NCBI RefSeq assembly: GCF_017676365.1
Contig: NZ_JADKMA010000023.1
Coordinates: forward strand, 1-53,824
Direction of reading: 5' to 3'
Source: Streptomyces oryzae
GTDB taxonomy: Bacteria; Actinomycetota; Actinomycetes; Streptomycetales; Streptomycetaceae
Length of the DNA: 53,824 nucleotides
The notes beneath the pieces are model-generated. The model made no database searches. It worked only from the letters and a program-made list of their open reading frames with translations, and had not been told where the DNA came from. The first letter of the stretch is position 1, and every line of letters begins with the position of its first letter. Position numbers and translations under genes: made by a program. Shown piece after piece: positions 1-8,029 of the stretch.

Positions 1-1493
1 GAGGTGGGGAAGGCGAACCCGGCGGCAGCCTGCTGTGCCGTGGGCCGGGGCCAACGGGTGGTGACGACCTTGGGGCGGGTGTAGAAGCGGATGCCCTCGG
101 GCCCGTGGATGGGGGAGTCGCCGACGAGGGAGTCCTTCCAGCCGCCGAAGGAGTAGTACGACATCGGCACGGGCACGGGGACGTTGATGCCGATCATGCC
201 GACCTTGATCTTGCGCTGGAAGCGGCGGGCGGCTTCGCCGGAGTCGGTGAACAGGGCGGTGCCGTTGCCGTAGGGGTTGGCGTTGATCAGGTCGATCGCC
301 TCGTCGAGGGTGTCGACGCGGACGACGGCCAGGACGGGCCCGAAGAGTTCTTCCTTGTAGGCGTCCATCTCGGCGGTGACGTGGTCGAGGAGGGAGGGGC
401 CGGTGAAGAAGCCGTCCTCGTGGCCGTCGATCTTCAGTCCGCGTCCGTCGACCACGACGGTCGCGCCCTGCGCGGCGGCGGTGCCGACGGCGTTCTCGAT
501 CCGCTCCTGCGCGGCCTTGGTGACCAGGGGGCCCATGTCGGTGCCGGGTGCGTCGCCGGGGCCGACGGTGACGTCGTGTGCCTTGCGCTTGAGCACCTCG
601 ACCAGCCCGTCGGCGGCCTCCCCCACGGCGACGGTGACGGAGACGGCCATGCAACGCTCGCCCGCGGAGCCGTAGGCGCCGGCGGTGATGTGGTTGGCGG
701 CGAACTCCAGGTCGGCGTCGGGAAGGACGACGGCGTGGTTCTTGGCGCCGCCGAGGGCCTGGACGCGCTTGCCTGCCGCGGTGGCGGTCTGGTGCACGTA
801 CTTGGCGATGGGGGTGGAGCCGACGAAGGAGACGGCCTCGATGCCCGGGTGGGCGAGGATCGCGTCGACCGCGTCCTTGCCGCCGTGGACGACGTTGAAG
901 ACGCCATCGGGCAGCCCGGCCTTCTGGTAGAGCTCGGCGACGAAGTTGGCTGCGGACGGGTCGCGTTCGCTGGGCTTGAGGACGAAGGTGTTGCCGGTGG
1001 CGATGGCGATGGGGTGCATCCACAGCGGCACCATCGCGGGGAAGTTGAACGGGGTGATGCCGGCGACGACGCCGAGCGGCTGGCGGAAGTCGTGCACGTC
1101 CACGCCGCGGGAGACCTGGTCGGAGTAGCTGCCCTTGAGGACGTCGCCGAGGCCGCAGGCGAACTCGACCACCTCGCGGCCGCGCATGATCTCACCGCGT
1201 GCGTCGTCGATGGTCTTGCCGTGCTCGGCGGAGATGATCCGGCCCAGCTCCTCCTCGTGCTCCAGCAGCAGCTGGCGGAAGGCGAACATCACCTGGACGC
1301 GCTGGGTGAGCGATGACTGGGACCAGGACTCGAACGCGGCGGACGCCGACTGGACGGCGGTGTCGACGTCGGTGGCGTTGCCCAGGGCCACATGGGCCTG
1401 CTGCTGGCCGGTGGCCGGGTTGAACACTGGTTGCGTGTTCGTGCTGGAGCCCTCGGTGGGGCTGCCGTTGATCCAGTGGCGGATGGTCTTCAC
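1..1493 (-). CDS. mmsA: Methylmalonate-semialdehyde dehydrogenase (CoA-acylating), 3' end cut by window edge
   Basis: This NAD-dependent, CoA-acylating aldehyde dehydrogenase (MmsA/IolA family) converts malonate semialdehyde or methylmalonate semialdehyde to acetyl-CoA or propionyl-CoA, the last step of inositol breakdown. The start is a GTG at 1493 reading VKTIRHWINGS. 497 codons are visible, close to the ~500 of the family, so only a few C-terminal residues are missing. Visible family motifs are ITPFNFPAMVPLWM (substrate and cofactor region), FVGSTPIAKYVH, and the catalytic cysteine in GSAGERCMAV. It lies 34 bp downstream of iolD on the same strand, as the last visible gene of the iol operon. 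The iolA role follows from context; valine catabolism is the other common role of the family. Confidence 0.93.
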   Translation of the reverse strand, partial: MKTIRHWINGSPTEGSSTNTQPVFNPATGQQQAHVALGNATDVDTAVQSASAAFESWSQSSLTQRVQVMFAFRQLLLEHEEELGRIISAEHGKTIDDARGEIMRGREVVEFACGLGDVLKGSYSDQVSRGVDVHDFRQPLGVVAGITPFNFPAMVPLWMHPIAIATGNTFVLKPSERDPSAANFVAELYQKAGLPDGVFNVVHGGKDAVDAILAHPGIEAVSFVGSTPIAKYVHQTATAAGKRVQALGGAKNHAVVLPDADLEFAANHITAGAYGSAGERCMAVSVTVAVGEAADGLVEVLKRKAHDVTVGPGDAPGTDMGPLVTKAAQERIENAVGTAAAQGATVVVDGRGLKIDGHEDGFFTGPSLLDHVTAEMDAYKEELFGPVLAVVRVDTLDEAIDLINANPYGNGTALFTDSGEAARRFQRKIKVGMIGINVPVPVPMSYYSFGGWKDSLVGDSPIHGPEGIRFYTRPKVVTTRWPRPTAQQAAAGFAFPT

Positions 1494-1527
1494 GGTGCGG
1501 GTTTCCTTACGGACGTGCGAGGAGGGC

Positions 1528-3411
1528 TCAGAGGTAGTGGCGCTGGGTGGCCTTGTGGGCGGCGTAGGTCTCGTACGCGCTGCGGGTGGACTCCAGCGCG
1601 GAGGTCTGGCTGACGGGTACGTCCCACCAGCCGTGCGCGGGCGGGTTTGGCCCGTACAGGTCGGTTTCGACGTGGACGACGGTGGTGCGTTCGGCGGCTT
1701 TGGCCTTCTCCATGGCGGTGCGGAAGTCCTCGACGCTGGCTGCGTGGAGGACGTCGGCGCCGAGGGAGGCGGCGTTGGCGGCCAGGTCGACAGGGAGGAC
1801 GTCGCCGTCCAGCAGCCCGGAGTCGCTGTCGCGGAAGCGGTATCTGGTGCCGAACCGCTGCGACCCGAGCGCCTCGGAGAGGGAGCCGATGGAGGCGAAG
1901 CCGTGGTTCTGGACCAGGACGATGATGACCTTCAGGCCCTCGGAGACCATGGTGACGATCTCCTGAGCCATCATCAGGTACGAACCGTCGCCGACCAGGA
2001 CGACGACCTCGCGGGTCGGGTCGGCCATCTTGGCGCCGAGACCGGCGGCGACCTCGTATCCCATGCAGGAGTACGCGTACTCGACGTGGTAGGCCTTCGG
2101 GTCGCGGGCCCGCCACAGCTGCTGCAGATCACCGGGCATGGAACCGGCCGCGTTGATGACCACGTCGCGGTCGCCGAGGGTGTCGTTGAGCGTGCCGAGG
2201 ATCTGGGTCTGGGCGGGCAGGTTGCCGGTGTTGCGGCCGGGGGCGAAGCACTCGTCCTCGATCTGCCGGGTGCGGGCGATCAGCTCCCGGGTGCGGGCCC
2301 GGTAGTCGTCGGACACCTGCCAGTCGGTCAGCGCGCCCGCGAGGGCCTCGATACCGAGCTTGGCGTCGGCCACCACCGGTTCGGCCGCGTGTTTGACGGC
2401 GTCCAGGCGGGCGACGTTGAGGTTGACGAAGGTGACATCGGGGTTGCCGAAGACGGTGTGGCTGGCGGTGGTGAAGTCCGAGTACCGGGTGCCGATACCG
2501 AGCACCACGTCTGCCTCACGCGCCAGTTCGTTGGCGGCGTGCGTGCCGGTGGAGCCGATGCCGCCGACCGCGCAGGGGTGGTCCCAGGCCACCGCGCCCT
2601 TGCCGGCGTGGGTGTCGGCGACGGGGATGCCGGTGGCTTCGGCGAACGCCCGCAGCTGCGTATGGGCTTCCGCGTAGACGACCCCGCCGCCCGCCACGAT
2701 CAGCGGCTTCTTCGCCTCGCGCAGCAGCTGTGCGGCCCGCTCGATCGCGGCGGGTTCCGGCACCGGGCGGCCCACGTGCCACACCCGGCGCCGGAAGAAG
2801 GAGAGCGGCCAGTCGAACGCCTCGGCCTGCACATCCTGCGGCAGCGCGAGAGTGACAGCACCGGTCTCCGCCGGGTCGGTCAGCACCCGCATCGCCGCCA
2901 GCGCGGCCGGGATCAGCTGTTCGGGCCGCGTGACGCGGTCGAAGAACTTGGACACCGGACGGAAGGCGTCGTTGACCGTCACGTCCCCACCCCGGGTGTC
3001 CTCCAGCTGCTGGAGGACCGGGTCCGGGGTGCGGGTGGCGAACATGTCGCTGGGCAGCAGCAGGGCCGGCAGCCGGTTGGTCGTCGCCAGCGCCGCACCC
3101 GTGATCATGTTCGTCGAGCCGGGCCCGGTCGACGCCGTACAGGCGAAGGCCGACAGCCGGTTGCGCATCTTCGCGAACGCGGTGGCCGCGTGCACCATGC
3201 CCTGCTCGTTCCGCGCCAGGTAGTAGGGCAGATCCGCCTCTTCGGCGACCGCGGCCTGCAGCAGCGCCTGGCCGACACCCGCCACATTGCCGTGCCCGAA
3301 AATCCCCCACACGCCGGGGATCAGCCGCTGCTCGTTCCCGTCCCGCTCGCTGTACTGGGCCGCCAGGAAGCGGACGAGGGCCTGCGCGGTGGTCAGTCGT
3401 ACGGTGTTCAT
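1528..3411 (-). CDS. iolD: 3D-(3,5/4)-trihydroxycyclohexane-1,2-dione hydrolase (IolD)
   Basis: A thiamine-diphosphate-dependent enzyme of 627 residues, the normal length for IolD. It opens the cyclohexanedione ring to 5-deoxy-glucuronate in myo-inositol catabolism. The N-terminal Pyr domain carries IFGHGNVAGVGQALLQ with the region of the conserved glutamate. The C-terminal PP domain has the ThDP motif VLVGDGSYLMMAQEIV, continuing through VLVQNHG. The start is ATG at 3411, and the start overlaps the iolB stop (ATGA), so the two genes are translationally coupled. mmsA follows after 34 bp. Confidence 0.95.
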   Translation of the reverse strand: MNTVRLTTAQALVRFLAAQYSERDGNEQRLIPGVWGIFGHGNVAGVGQALLQAAVAEEADLPYYLARNEQGMVHAATAFAKMRNRLSAFACTASTGPGSTNMITGAALATTNRLPALLLPSDMFATRTPDPVLQQLEDTRGGDVTVNDAFRPVSKFFDRVTRPEQLIPAALAAMRVLTDPAETGAVTLALPQDVQAEAFDWPLSFFRRRVWHVGRPVPEPAAIERAAQLLREAKKPLIVAGGGVVYAEAHTQLRAFAEATGIPVADTHAGKGAVAWDHPCAVGGIGSTGTHAANELAREADVVLGIGTRYSDFTTASHTVFGNPDVTFVNLNVARLDAVKHAAEPVVADAKLGIEALAGALTDWQVSDDYRARTRELIARTRQIEDECFAPGRNTGNLPAQTQILGTLNDTLGDRDVVINAAGSMPGDLQQLWRARDPKAYHVEYAYSCMGYEVAAGLGAKMADPTREVVVLVGDGSYLMMAQEIVTMVSEGLKVIIVLVQNHGFASIGSLSEALGSQRFGTRYRFRDSDSGLLDGDVLPVDLAANAASLGADVLHAASVEDFRTAMEKAKAAERTTVVHVETDLYGPNPPAHGWWDVPVSQTSALESTRSAYETYAAHKATQRHYL

Positions 3412-4301
3412 CGCTTCTCGTCCCCTCCGAAGGGCAGCCGGGGGTCGACCTCCTGCGCCTCCCAGGTGGAGCGCACCCAGCCGTGCGCCGGGTCGTCACA
3501 GATCAGCCAGGCCCGGTCCTGTCCTGGACCCGCCATCACGTTCAGGTAGTAGAGGTCGTAGCCGGGCGCGGCGATCGAAGGCCCGTGCCAGCCGTGCGGG
3601 ATCAGCACCGCATCCCCGGACCGGACTTCGGCCAGTACGTCGATGGGCCGGTCCGCCGTGCCGTACACCCGCTGGTAGGCGAAACCGCCCTCGCCCGCGA
3701 CCTGGAAGTAGTAGATCTCCTCCAGCTCGGACTCGACCGGCCTGCCGTGCTCGTCGCGGCGCGCTTCGTCGTGCTTGTGCGGCGGATACGACGACCAGTT
3801 CCCGCCCGGGGTGAGCACCTCGCACACCAGCAGCTGCTCGGCCTCGAACGTGCCCGGCAGGCAGTAGTTGTTGACCTGCCGCGAACAGTTCCCGGCGCCG
3901 CGCAGCTCGACCGGCACGTCATCCTTGCGCCCGTACCGGGCCGGCAGGCCATCCCGCTTGGTACGGGCGCTGGGCAGCGCGAACGTACCGCCGGAAGCCG
4001 AGCTGATGAGGCACTGGGAGGCGGGCGGCAGATAGGCGAAGTCGGTGACCTCACCGAACACCCCGTCCCTGCCGGACAGTTCGAAGACCTGTCCACCCAC
4101 AGCGACCGTGCAGCCCCCGCGAAGCGGCAGCACCAGAACCTCGCTGTCGCCCGTGGCCAGCACCTGCTCCTCGCCCGGTGCAAGCGTCAGGATCCTGAGC
4201 CCGGAGTATCCCCAGCCCGCCGACTCGGGCGTGATGGCCAGCTCGTACGGGCCGTCCGCCGCAGCGCCGTTGGTCAGGTGGTACTTGCTCGCAGCACTCA
4301 C
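3408..4301 (-). CDS. iolB: 5-deoxy-glucuronate isomerase (IolB)
   Basis: A 297-residue bicupin-type isomerase that converts 5-deoxy-D-glucuronate to 5-dehydro-2-deoxy-D-gluconate, the IolC substrate. Recognisable segments are SYPPHKHDEARRDEHGRP and ELEEIYYFQVAGEGGFAYQRVY (metal-site region), and a late DAVLIPHGWHGPSIAAPGYD motif. The GTG at 4301 is chosen because its four bases GTGA overlap the stop of the upstream aldolase and the protein then begins VSAASKYHL at the usual family start. The reading frame stays open further upstream, but only over aldolase sequence. Confidence 0.94.
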   Translation of the reverse strand: MSAASKYHLTNGAAADGPYELAITPESAGWGYSGLRILTLAPGEEQVLATGDSEVLVLPLRGGCTVAVGGQVFELSGRDGVFGEVTDFAYLPPASQCLISSASGGTFALPSARTKRDGLPARYGRKDDVPVELRGAGNCSRQVNNYCLPGTFEAEQLLVCEVLTPGGNWSSYPPHKHDEARRDEHGRPVESELEEIYYFQVAGEGGFAYQRVYGTADRPIDVLAEVRSGDAVLIPHGWHGPSIAAPGYDLYYLNVMAGPGQDRAWLICDDPAHGWVRSTWEAQEVDPRLPFGGDEKR

Positions 4302-5179
4302 AGCAGGCTCACCGCCCGGTCCACGGCACCGGCGACATCGCCGTCCGCGGGGTAGAGCAGCGAACGGCCCACGACCAGGCCCTGCGCGGTGGGCAGCTTC
4401 AGCGCCCGGCCCCACGACGCGAACGCCGCCTCCGGGTCCTTGACCTCCCCGCCCAGCAGCAGCGCGGGCAGGGTGGAGGAGGACAGAACCCGCTCCATCG
4501 CCTCCGGGTCGGGCACCACCGGCAGCTTCAGCCAGGTGTAGGCGCTGCGCCGGCCCAGGCCCGAAGCCGTGGTGATGGACTTGATCACCGCCTCCGGCGA
4601 CAGGTCGTTGCGGACCCGCCCGTCCTGCCAGCAGGACCAGAACGGCTCCACCATCGCGATCAGCCTGCGGTCGTTCAGCTCGTCCACCGCACGCGCCGTG
4701 TTCACCAGCGCGGAGGGAGTCGCCGGGTCGTCCAGTGCGATACGGGTGAGCATCTTGCCGCCGTCGAAGCCCATCGCGGCGATCGTCTCGGCGTCGTACC
4801 CGGTGAACCGGTCATCGATCTCGAACACCGAACCCGCAAGACCCGCCCGGTTCATCGAACCGAAGACGCTCTTGCCGTCCAGCACGCCGAGCAGCAGCAG
4901 GTCTTCGAGGATGTCGGCGGTGGCCAGAACGCCGGTCACACCGGGCCGCTCCAGCGCCGTGCACATGCGGTCCAGCAGCTCGAACCGGTCGGCCATGGCG
5001 AACGGGTCCGAGCCCACCGCGTTCGCACCGCGCGCGGGGTGATCCGCGGCAATGATCAGCGCCTTGCCATGCGCACCGAACAGCGAGGTCGCCTTGGCGC
5101 GCCGGGCGGCTGCCGCGGCGATGGCGCCGGGATCGTGTACCCGGGCCTCCACGATGCGGCTCACGTTCTCGGACAGCAC
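4298..5179 (-). CDS. Cgl0159-type (beta/alpha)8 aldolase, probable DKGP aldolase
   Basis: A 293-residue TIM-barrel protein of the Cgl0159 / DeoC-like aldolase group that sits in actinobacterial inositol clusters. From its position directly after iolC, it probably splits 2-deoxy-5-keto-gluconate-6-phosphate into DHAP and malonate semialdehyde, the IolJ reaction; this is inference. Recognisable stretches are GKALIIAADHPARG near residue 45, MGFDGGKMLTRI mid-protein, and TAQGLVVGRSLLYPADGD at the phosphate-binding end. Start GTG at 5179 lies 4 bp after the iolC stop. A GAGAGG ribosome binding site falls inside the iolC 3' end. Confidence 0.85.
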   Translation of the reverse strand: MLSENVSRIVEARVHDPGAIAAAAARRAKATSLFGAHGKALIIAADHPARGANAVGSDPFAMADRFELLDRMCTALERPGVTGVLATADILEDLLLLGVLDGKSVFGSMNRAGLAGSVFEIDDRFTGYDAETIAAMGFDGGKMLTRIALDDPATPSALVNTARAVDELNDRRLIAMVEPFWSCWQDGRVRNDLSPEAVIKSITTASGLGRRSAYTWLKLPVVPDPEAMERVLSSSTLPALLLGGEVKDPEAAFASWGRALKLPTAQGLVVGRSLLYPADGDVAGAVDRAVSLL

Positions 5180-5183
5180 GTCG

Positions 5184-6167
5184 TCACGCCTCTCGTTCGG
5201 TGGGAGCAGGGGTGGCTTGGCGGAGCTCGGAGTCGACCTCCGCCTGGGTCGGCATCGCGTCGGAGCAGGCCAGCCGGCCGGCGACCAGCGCACCTGCGGC
5301 GTTGGCGAAGGCCACCGTGCGCGCGGTGTCCCAGCCGGACAGCAATCCGTGGCACAGCGCGCCGCCGAAGGCGTCACCGGCACCGAGCCCGTTGACGACC
5401 TCCACCGGCACCGGCGGGACTTCCACAGCCGTCCCATCCGCTTCCATGGCCAGGACACCCTTCGGCCCCTGCTTGACCACGGCCAGCTCCACCCCGGCCG
5501 CGAGCAGCGCCTTGGCGGCGGCGTACGGCTCCCGCTCGCCGGTGGCCACCGCGCACTCCTCCAGGTTTCCGACAGCGACCGTGGCGTGACGCAGCGCCTC
5601 GACGTAGTACGTACGGGCGGCTGCCGCGGCCTCCTCGTCCTCGCCCGGCCAGAACATCGGCCGCCAGTCCAGATCGAAGACGGACACACCCGCCTTCGCC
5701 CGGTGCTCCAGCGCCGCCAGCGTCGCCGAACGGCTCGGCTCCTCCGCCAGCCCGGTACCGGTCATCCAGAAGATCCCCGCAGCCCGGACGGCGTCCAAGT
5801 CCAGCTCCCCCGGACGTACATCCAGGTCAGGAGCCTTCGGGAGGCGGTAGAAGTACAGCGGGAAGTCGTCGGGCGGGAAGATCTCGCAGAAGGTCACCGG
5901 CGTCGGTGCGATGTCCGACGTACCGACGAAGCGGTCGCTGACCCCGTAGCCGGCGAGTGCTGAGCGGACGAACTCCCCGAAGGGGTCGCGGCCGGTCTTG
6001 GTGATCACGGCAGCTCCGTGTCCGTACCGGGCGGCGGCGACGGCCACATTGGTCGGGCTGCCGCCCAGGTACTTGCCGAACGAGGTGACCTCCGGCAGCC
6101 CGACGCCCGTCTGGAGCGGATACACATCCACTCCCACGCGGCCCATGGTCAGCACTTCGAACGACAT
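5184..6167 (-). CDS. iolC: 5-dehydro-2-deoxygluconokinase (IolC), PfkB family
   Basis: A 327-residue PfkB-family sugar kinase. It phosphorylates 5-dehydro-2-deoxy-D-gluconate ahead of the aldolase step. The N-terminal PfkB signature TSFGKYLGGSPTNVAVAAA and the C-terminal signature VVNGLGAGDAFGGALCHG, with the catalytic aspartate in GAGD, are intact. Start ATG at 6167 follows a GAAGGGA ribosome binding site 11 nt upstream; an in-frame GTG lies one codon before. It is the first gene of the minus-strand iol operon and is divergent from the LacI-type regulator. Confidence 0.94.
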   Translation of the reverse strand: MSFEVLTMGRVGVDVYPLQTGVGLPEVTSFGKYLGGSPTNVAVAAARYGHGAAVITKTGRDPFGEFVRSALAGYGVSDRFVGTSDIAPTPVTFCEIFPPDDFPLYFYRLPKAPDLDVRPGELDLDAVRAAGIFWMTGTGLAEEPSRSATLAALEHRAKAGVSVFDLDWRPMFWPGEDEEAAAAARTYYVEALRHATVAVGNLEECAVATGEREPYAAAKALLAAGVELAVVKQGPKGVLAMEADGTAVEVPPVPVEVVNGLGAGDAFGGALCHGLLSGWDTARTVAFANAAGALVAGRLACSDAMPTQAEVDSELRQATPAPTEREA

Positions 6168-6234
6168 CACGCAGGAATCCCTTCGCACCAAAGAACCCCG
6201 GGAGAACGGGGCGGCGGCTGGACTGTCGCGCTCT

Positions 6235-6250
6235 ACTAGCGCGCTCTAGT
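6235..6250. promoter_or_regulatory. Candidate LacI-type operator of the iol operon
   Basis: The 16-bp interrupted palindrome ACTAGCGCGCTCTAGT has perfect 5-bp outer arms (ACTAG/CTAGT). It also contains the perfect 8-mer AGCGCGCT with the central CG typical of LacI-family operators. A second partial copy of its core (GCGCTCTA) begins near 6229. It lies 68 bp upstream of iolC, just downstream of the candidate -10, in the position expected for a repressor. That the divergent LacI protein binds here is inference. Confidence 0.5.
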
Positions 6251-6256
6251 TCGAGT

Positions 6257-6286
6257 ACGATGGCCCCTGCGCAAATGTCATGTCAA
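6257..6286 (-). promoter_or_regulatory. Candidate iol operon promoter
   Basis: On the minus strand TTGACA (6286-6281) matches the consensus -35. After an 18-bp spacer there is a weak -10, CATCGT (6262-6257). The predicted transcription start, near 6249, falls inside the palindrome at 6235-6250. Confidence 0.4.
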
Positions 6287-6958
6287 TAGGTTGTTGCCGC
6301 GAGATTTTCCGAGCGTTCAACGAGGTCCGTCCTGCGGCAGGTGTTCGACGGAGGCGTCCGGCAGGGGCCGGCAGCGGCCCGGCAGTGGCTGCCAATGGCC
6401 TGCCGGTTTCCCCGGCTACGGAGCAGGCGGTCGCGCGCCCCGCGAGCGCGCGCGATAACGTGCCGGACGGAAGCGAACGCCCGGGGCGTAACCGGACAAG
6501 GTTGCCGCGAGCGTCGCGGCTGCCGGAACTCCGGCGGTGTCCGGTCTCCGGACGCGGCCGGAGCCGCCGGAGGGCGGACGGCCACCGGGATCACCGGAGG
6601 GCCGGGCCGGACCCCATCGGAGATCCGGGAACGGCCCGAGCGTCCACCGACGGTTGTCGGCGGCCGGAAGGCCGCGGAGGTCACCGGCGCCGGTGGACCG
6701 CCGCGGGGCGCCGGATGCAGGCGGCCCGAGGGAGGTCACCGGGTGCCGGTGACCCGCCGCTGGAGGCTGTCCGGCGCCGACCGGCCAATGGAGGCCGGCG
6801 GACACCAGCGGAGGTCGCTGCAGGCGGCGGCCCCCGGACGAGCGGCCCGGGTGCGCGGGCCGCCGGGCATGGAAGAGGCGGACGAGGCGGACGAGACGGG
6901 CGGGGCCGAAGCGCGGGAGCGTGGAGGCCCCAAAGAGCGTGGGAGAGGGAGACAACAC
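6287..6958. other. Long CCGG-rich stretch upstream of the LacI gene
   Basis: No gene is supported here. An open frame runs through it in phase with the LacI gene, but its translation has no domain, is rich in R, G and P, and the LacI family starts at 6959. From about 6341 to 6850 the tetramer CCGG occurs about 30 times, roughly three times the number expected at this GC content. Near-repeats such as GGAGGTCACCGG occur near 6677 and 6733. Confidence 0.5.
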
Positions 6959-7984
6959 GTGGATGCGACGGGCAAGCAGCGTCCCACGATGGCGGACGTC
7001 GCCGCGAAGGCAGGCGTCTCGCGGGCGCTGGTCTCGATCGTCTTCCGCAACCAGCCCGGGGCAGGCCAGGAGACTCGCGACCGGGTGCTGCGCGTAGCCG
7101 ACGAGATCGGCTACCGCCCCGACAACGCCGCCCGACTCCTGGCCCGCGGCCGCAGCCGGGCACTCGGCGTCATGTTCACCGTGCACCAGACCTTCCACGC
7201 CGACCTCATCGAGGGCATCTACGCCGAGGCCGAACGGCACGGCTACGACGTCCTGCTCTCCGCGACGGCCCAGGGCCGGGGCGAGTCGAAGGCCGTCGAG
7301 GCGCTGCTCGGCCACCGCTGCGAAGCCGTCATCCTGCTCGGCGCGGACGCGGCGCCCGCCGATCTCGACGCCCTCGTGCAGCGGACGGTGGCCGTCTCGG
7401 TGGCCCGGCGGATGCCGGGGTCACGGATCGACTTCGTGCACAGCGCCGAGGGCAAAGGCGTACGGCAGGCCATGGAGCACCTCGTGGAGCTGGGGCACCG
7501 CCGGATCGTCCACATCGACGGTGGCCGGGGGCCGGGTTCGGCCGAGCGGCGCCGTGCCTACCGCACCGCCATGCGCCGGCACGGGCTGGACTCCGAGCTC
7601 CGCGTGATCCCGGGCGACCATACGGAGGAGTCGGGCATCGACGCCGGCCGGCTCCTGGTCTCGGAACGCGACGCCGGGCAGCCGCTGCCGACAGCGGTCC
7701 TGGCGGCCAACGACCGGTGCGCCATGGGCCTGTTGATGGCTTTCGGCCGGTCCGGTGTCGATGTTCCCGGGGAGGTGTCCGTCATCGGCTACGACGACAG
7801 CCACCTGTCCCACCTCATGCCCGTCGGTCTGACGACCGTCCGGCAGGACGCCGTCCTCATGGCCGAGCACGCCGTGCGGTTCGCCGTGCAGCGGCTGGAC
7901 AACAGGGAACTGGAGCCGCAGGAAGCGGTGATCGACCCGAAGCTGGTCGTACGGGACACCAGCCGCCCGCCCCGAGCGGAGTGA
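6959..7984 (+). CDS. LacI-family transcriptional regulator, probable iol repressor
   Basis: A 341-residue LacI/GalR-type regulator. The N-terminal helix-turn-helix and hinge read TMADVAAKAGVSRALVSIVFRN, then DRVLRVADEIGYRPDNAARLL. The rest is a periplasmic-binding-protein-like effector domain with the late family motif VSVIGYDDSHLSHLM. GTG at 6959 is chosen because GGGAGAGGGAGA lies about 6 nt upstream and the HTH begins at the expected residue; longer starts add about 200 residues of low-complexity sequence. It is divergent from iolC, which suggests that it senses an inositol-derived metabolite and represses iolC onward. A role in the neighbouring carbamoyltransferase locus cannot be excluded. 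Confidence 0.88.
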   Translation: MDATGKQRPTMADVAAKAGVSRALVSIVFRNQPGAGQETRDRVLRVADEIGYRPDNAARLLARGRSRALGVMFTVHQTFHADLIEGIYAEAERHGYDVLLSATAQGRGESKAVEALLGHRCEAVILLGADAAPADLDALVQRTVAVSVARRMPGSRIDFVHSAEGKGVRQAMEHLVELGHRRIVHIDGGRGPGSAERRRAYRTAMRRHGLDSELRVIPGDHTEESGIDAGRLLVSERDAGQPLPTAVLAANDRCAMGLLMAFGRSGVDVPGEVSVIGYDDSHLSHLMPVGLTTVRQDAVLMAEHAVRFAVQRLDNRELEPQEAVIDPKLVVRDTSRPPRAE

Positions 7985-7987
7985 GTC

Positions 7988-8008
7988 GTGCGGGCCGGCG
8001 GCCCGCAC
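7988..8008. terminator. Hairpin between convergent LacI and carbamoyltransferase genes
   Basis: GTGCGGGCC and GGCCCGCAC form a perfect 9-bp stem with a GGC loop. It starts 3 bp after the LacI stop and 22 bp before the carbamoyltransferase stop, so it can serve both strands. There is no T-tract, as is usual in Streptomyces. Confidence 0.65.
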
Positions 8009-8029
8009 GGAGGTACGGACCCGGCCGGC

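Noticed and set aside
105..3549. Long open frames on the plus strand opposite mmsA and iolD
   Set aside because: They are mirror frames of high-GC coding sequence; the translations are low-complexity V/D/G or R/P-rich with no domain, while the minus strand encodes clear iol enzymes.
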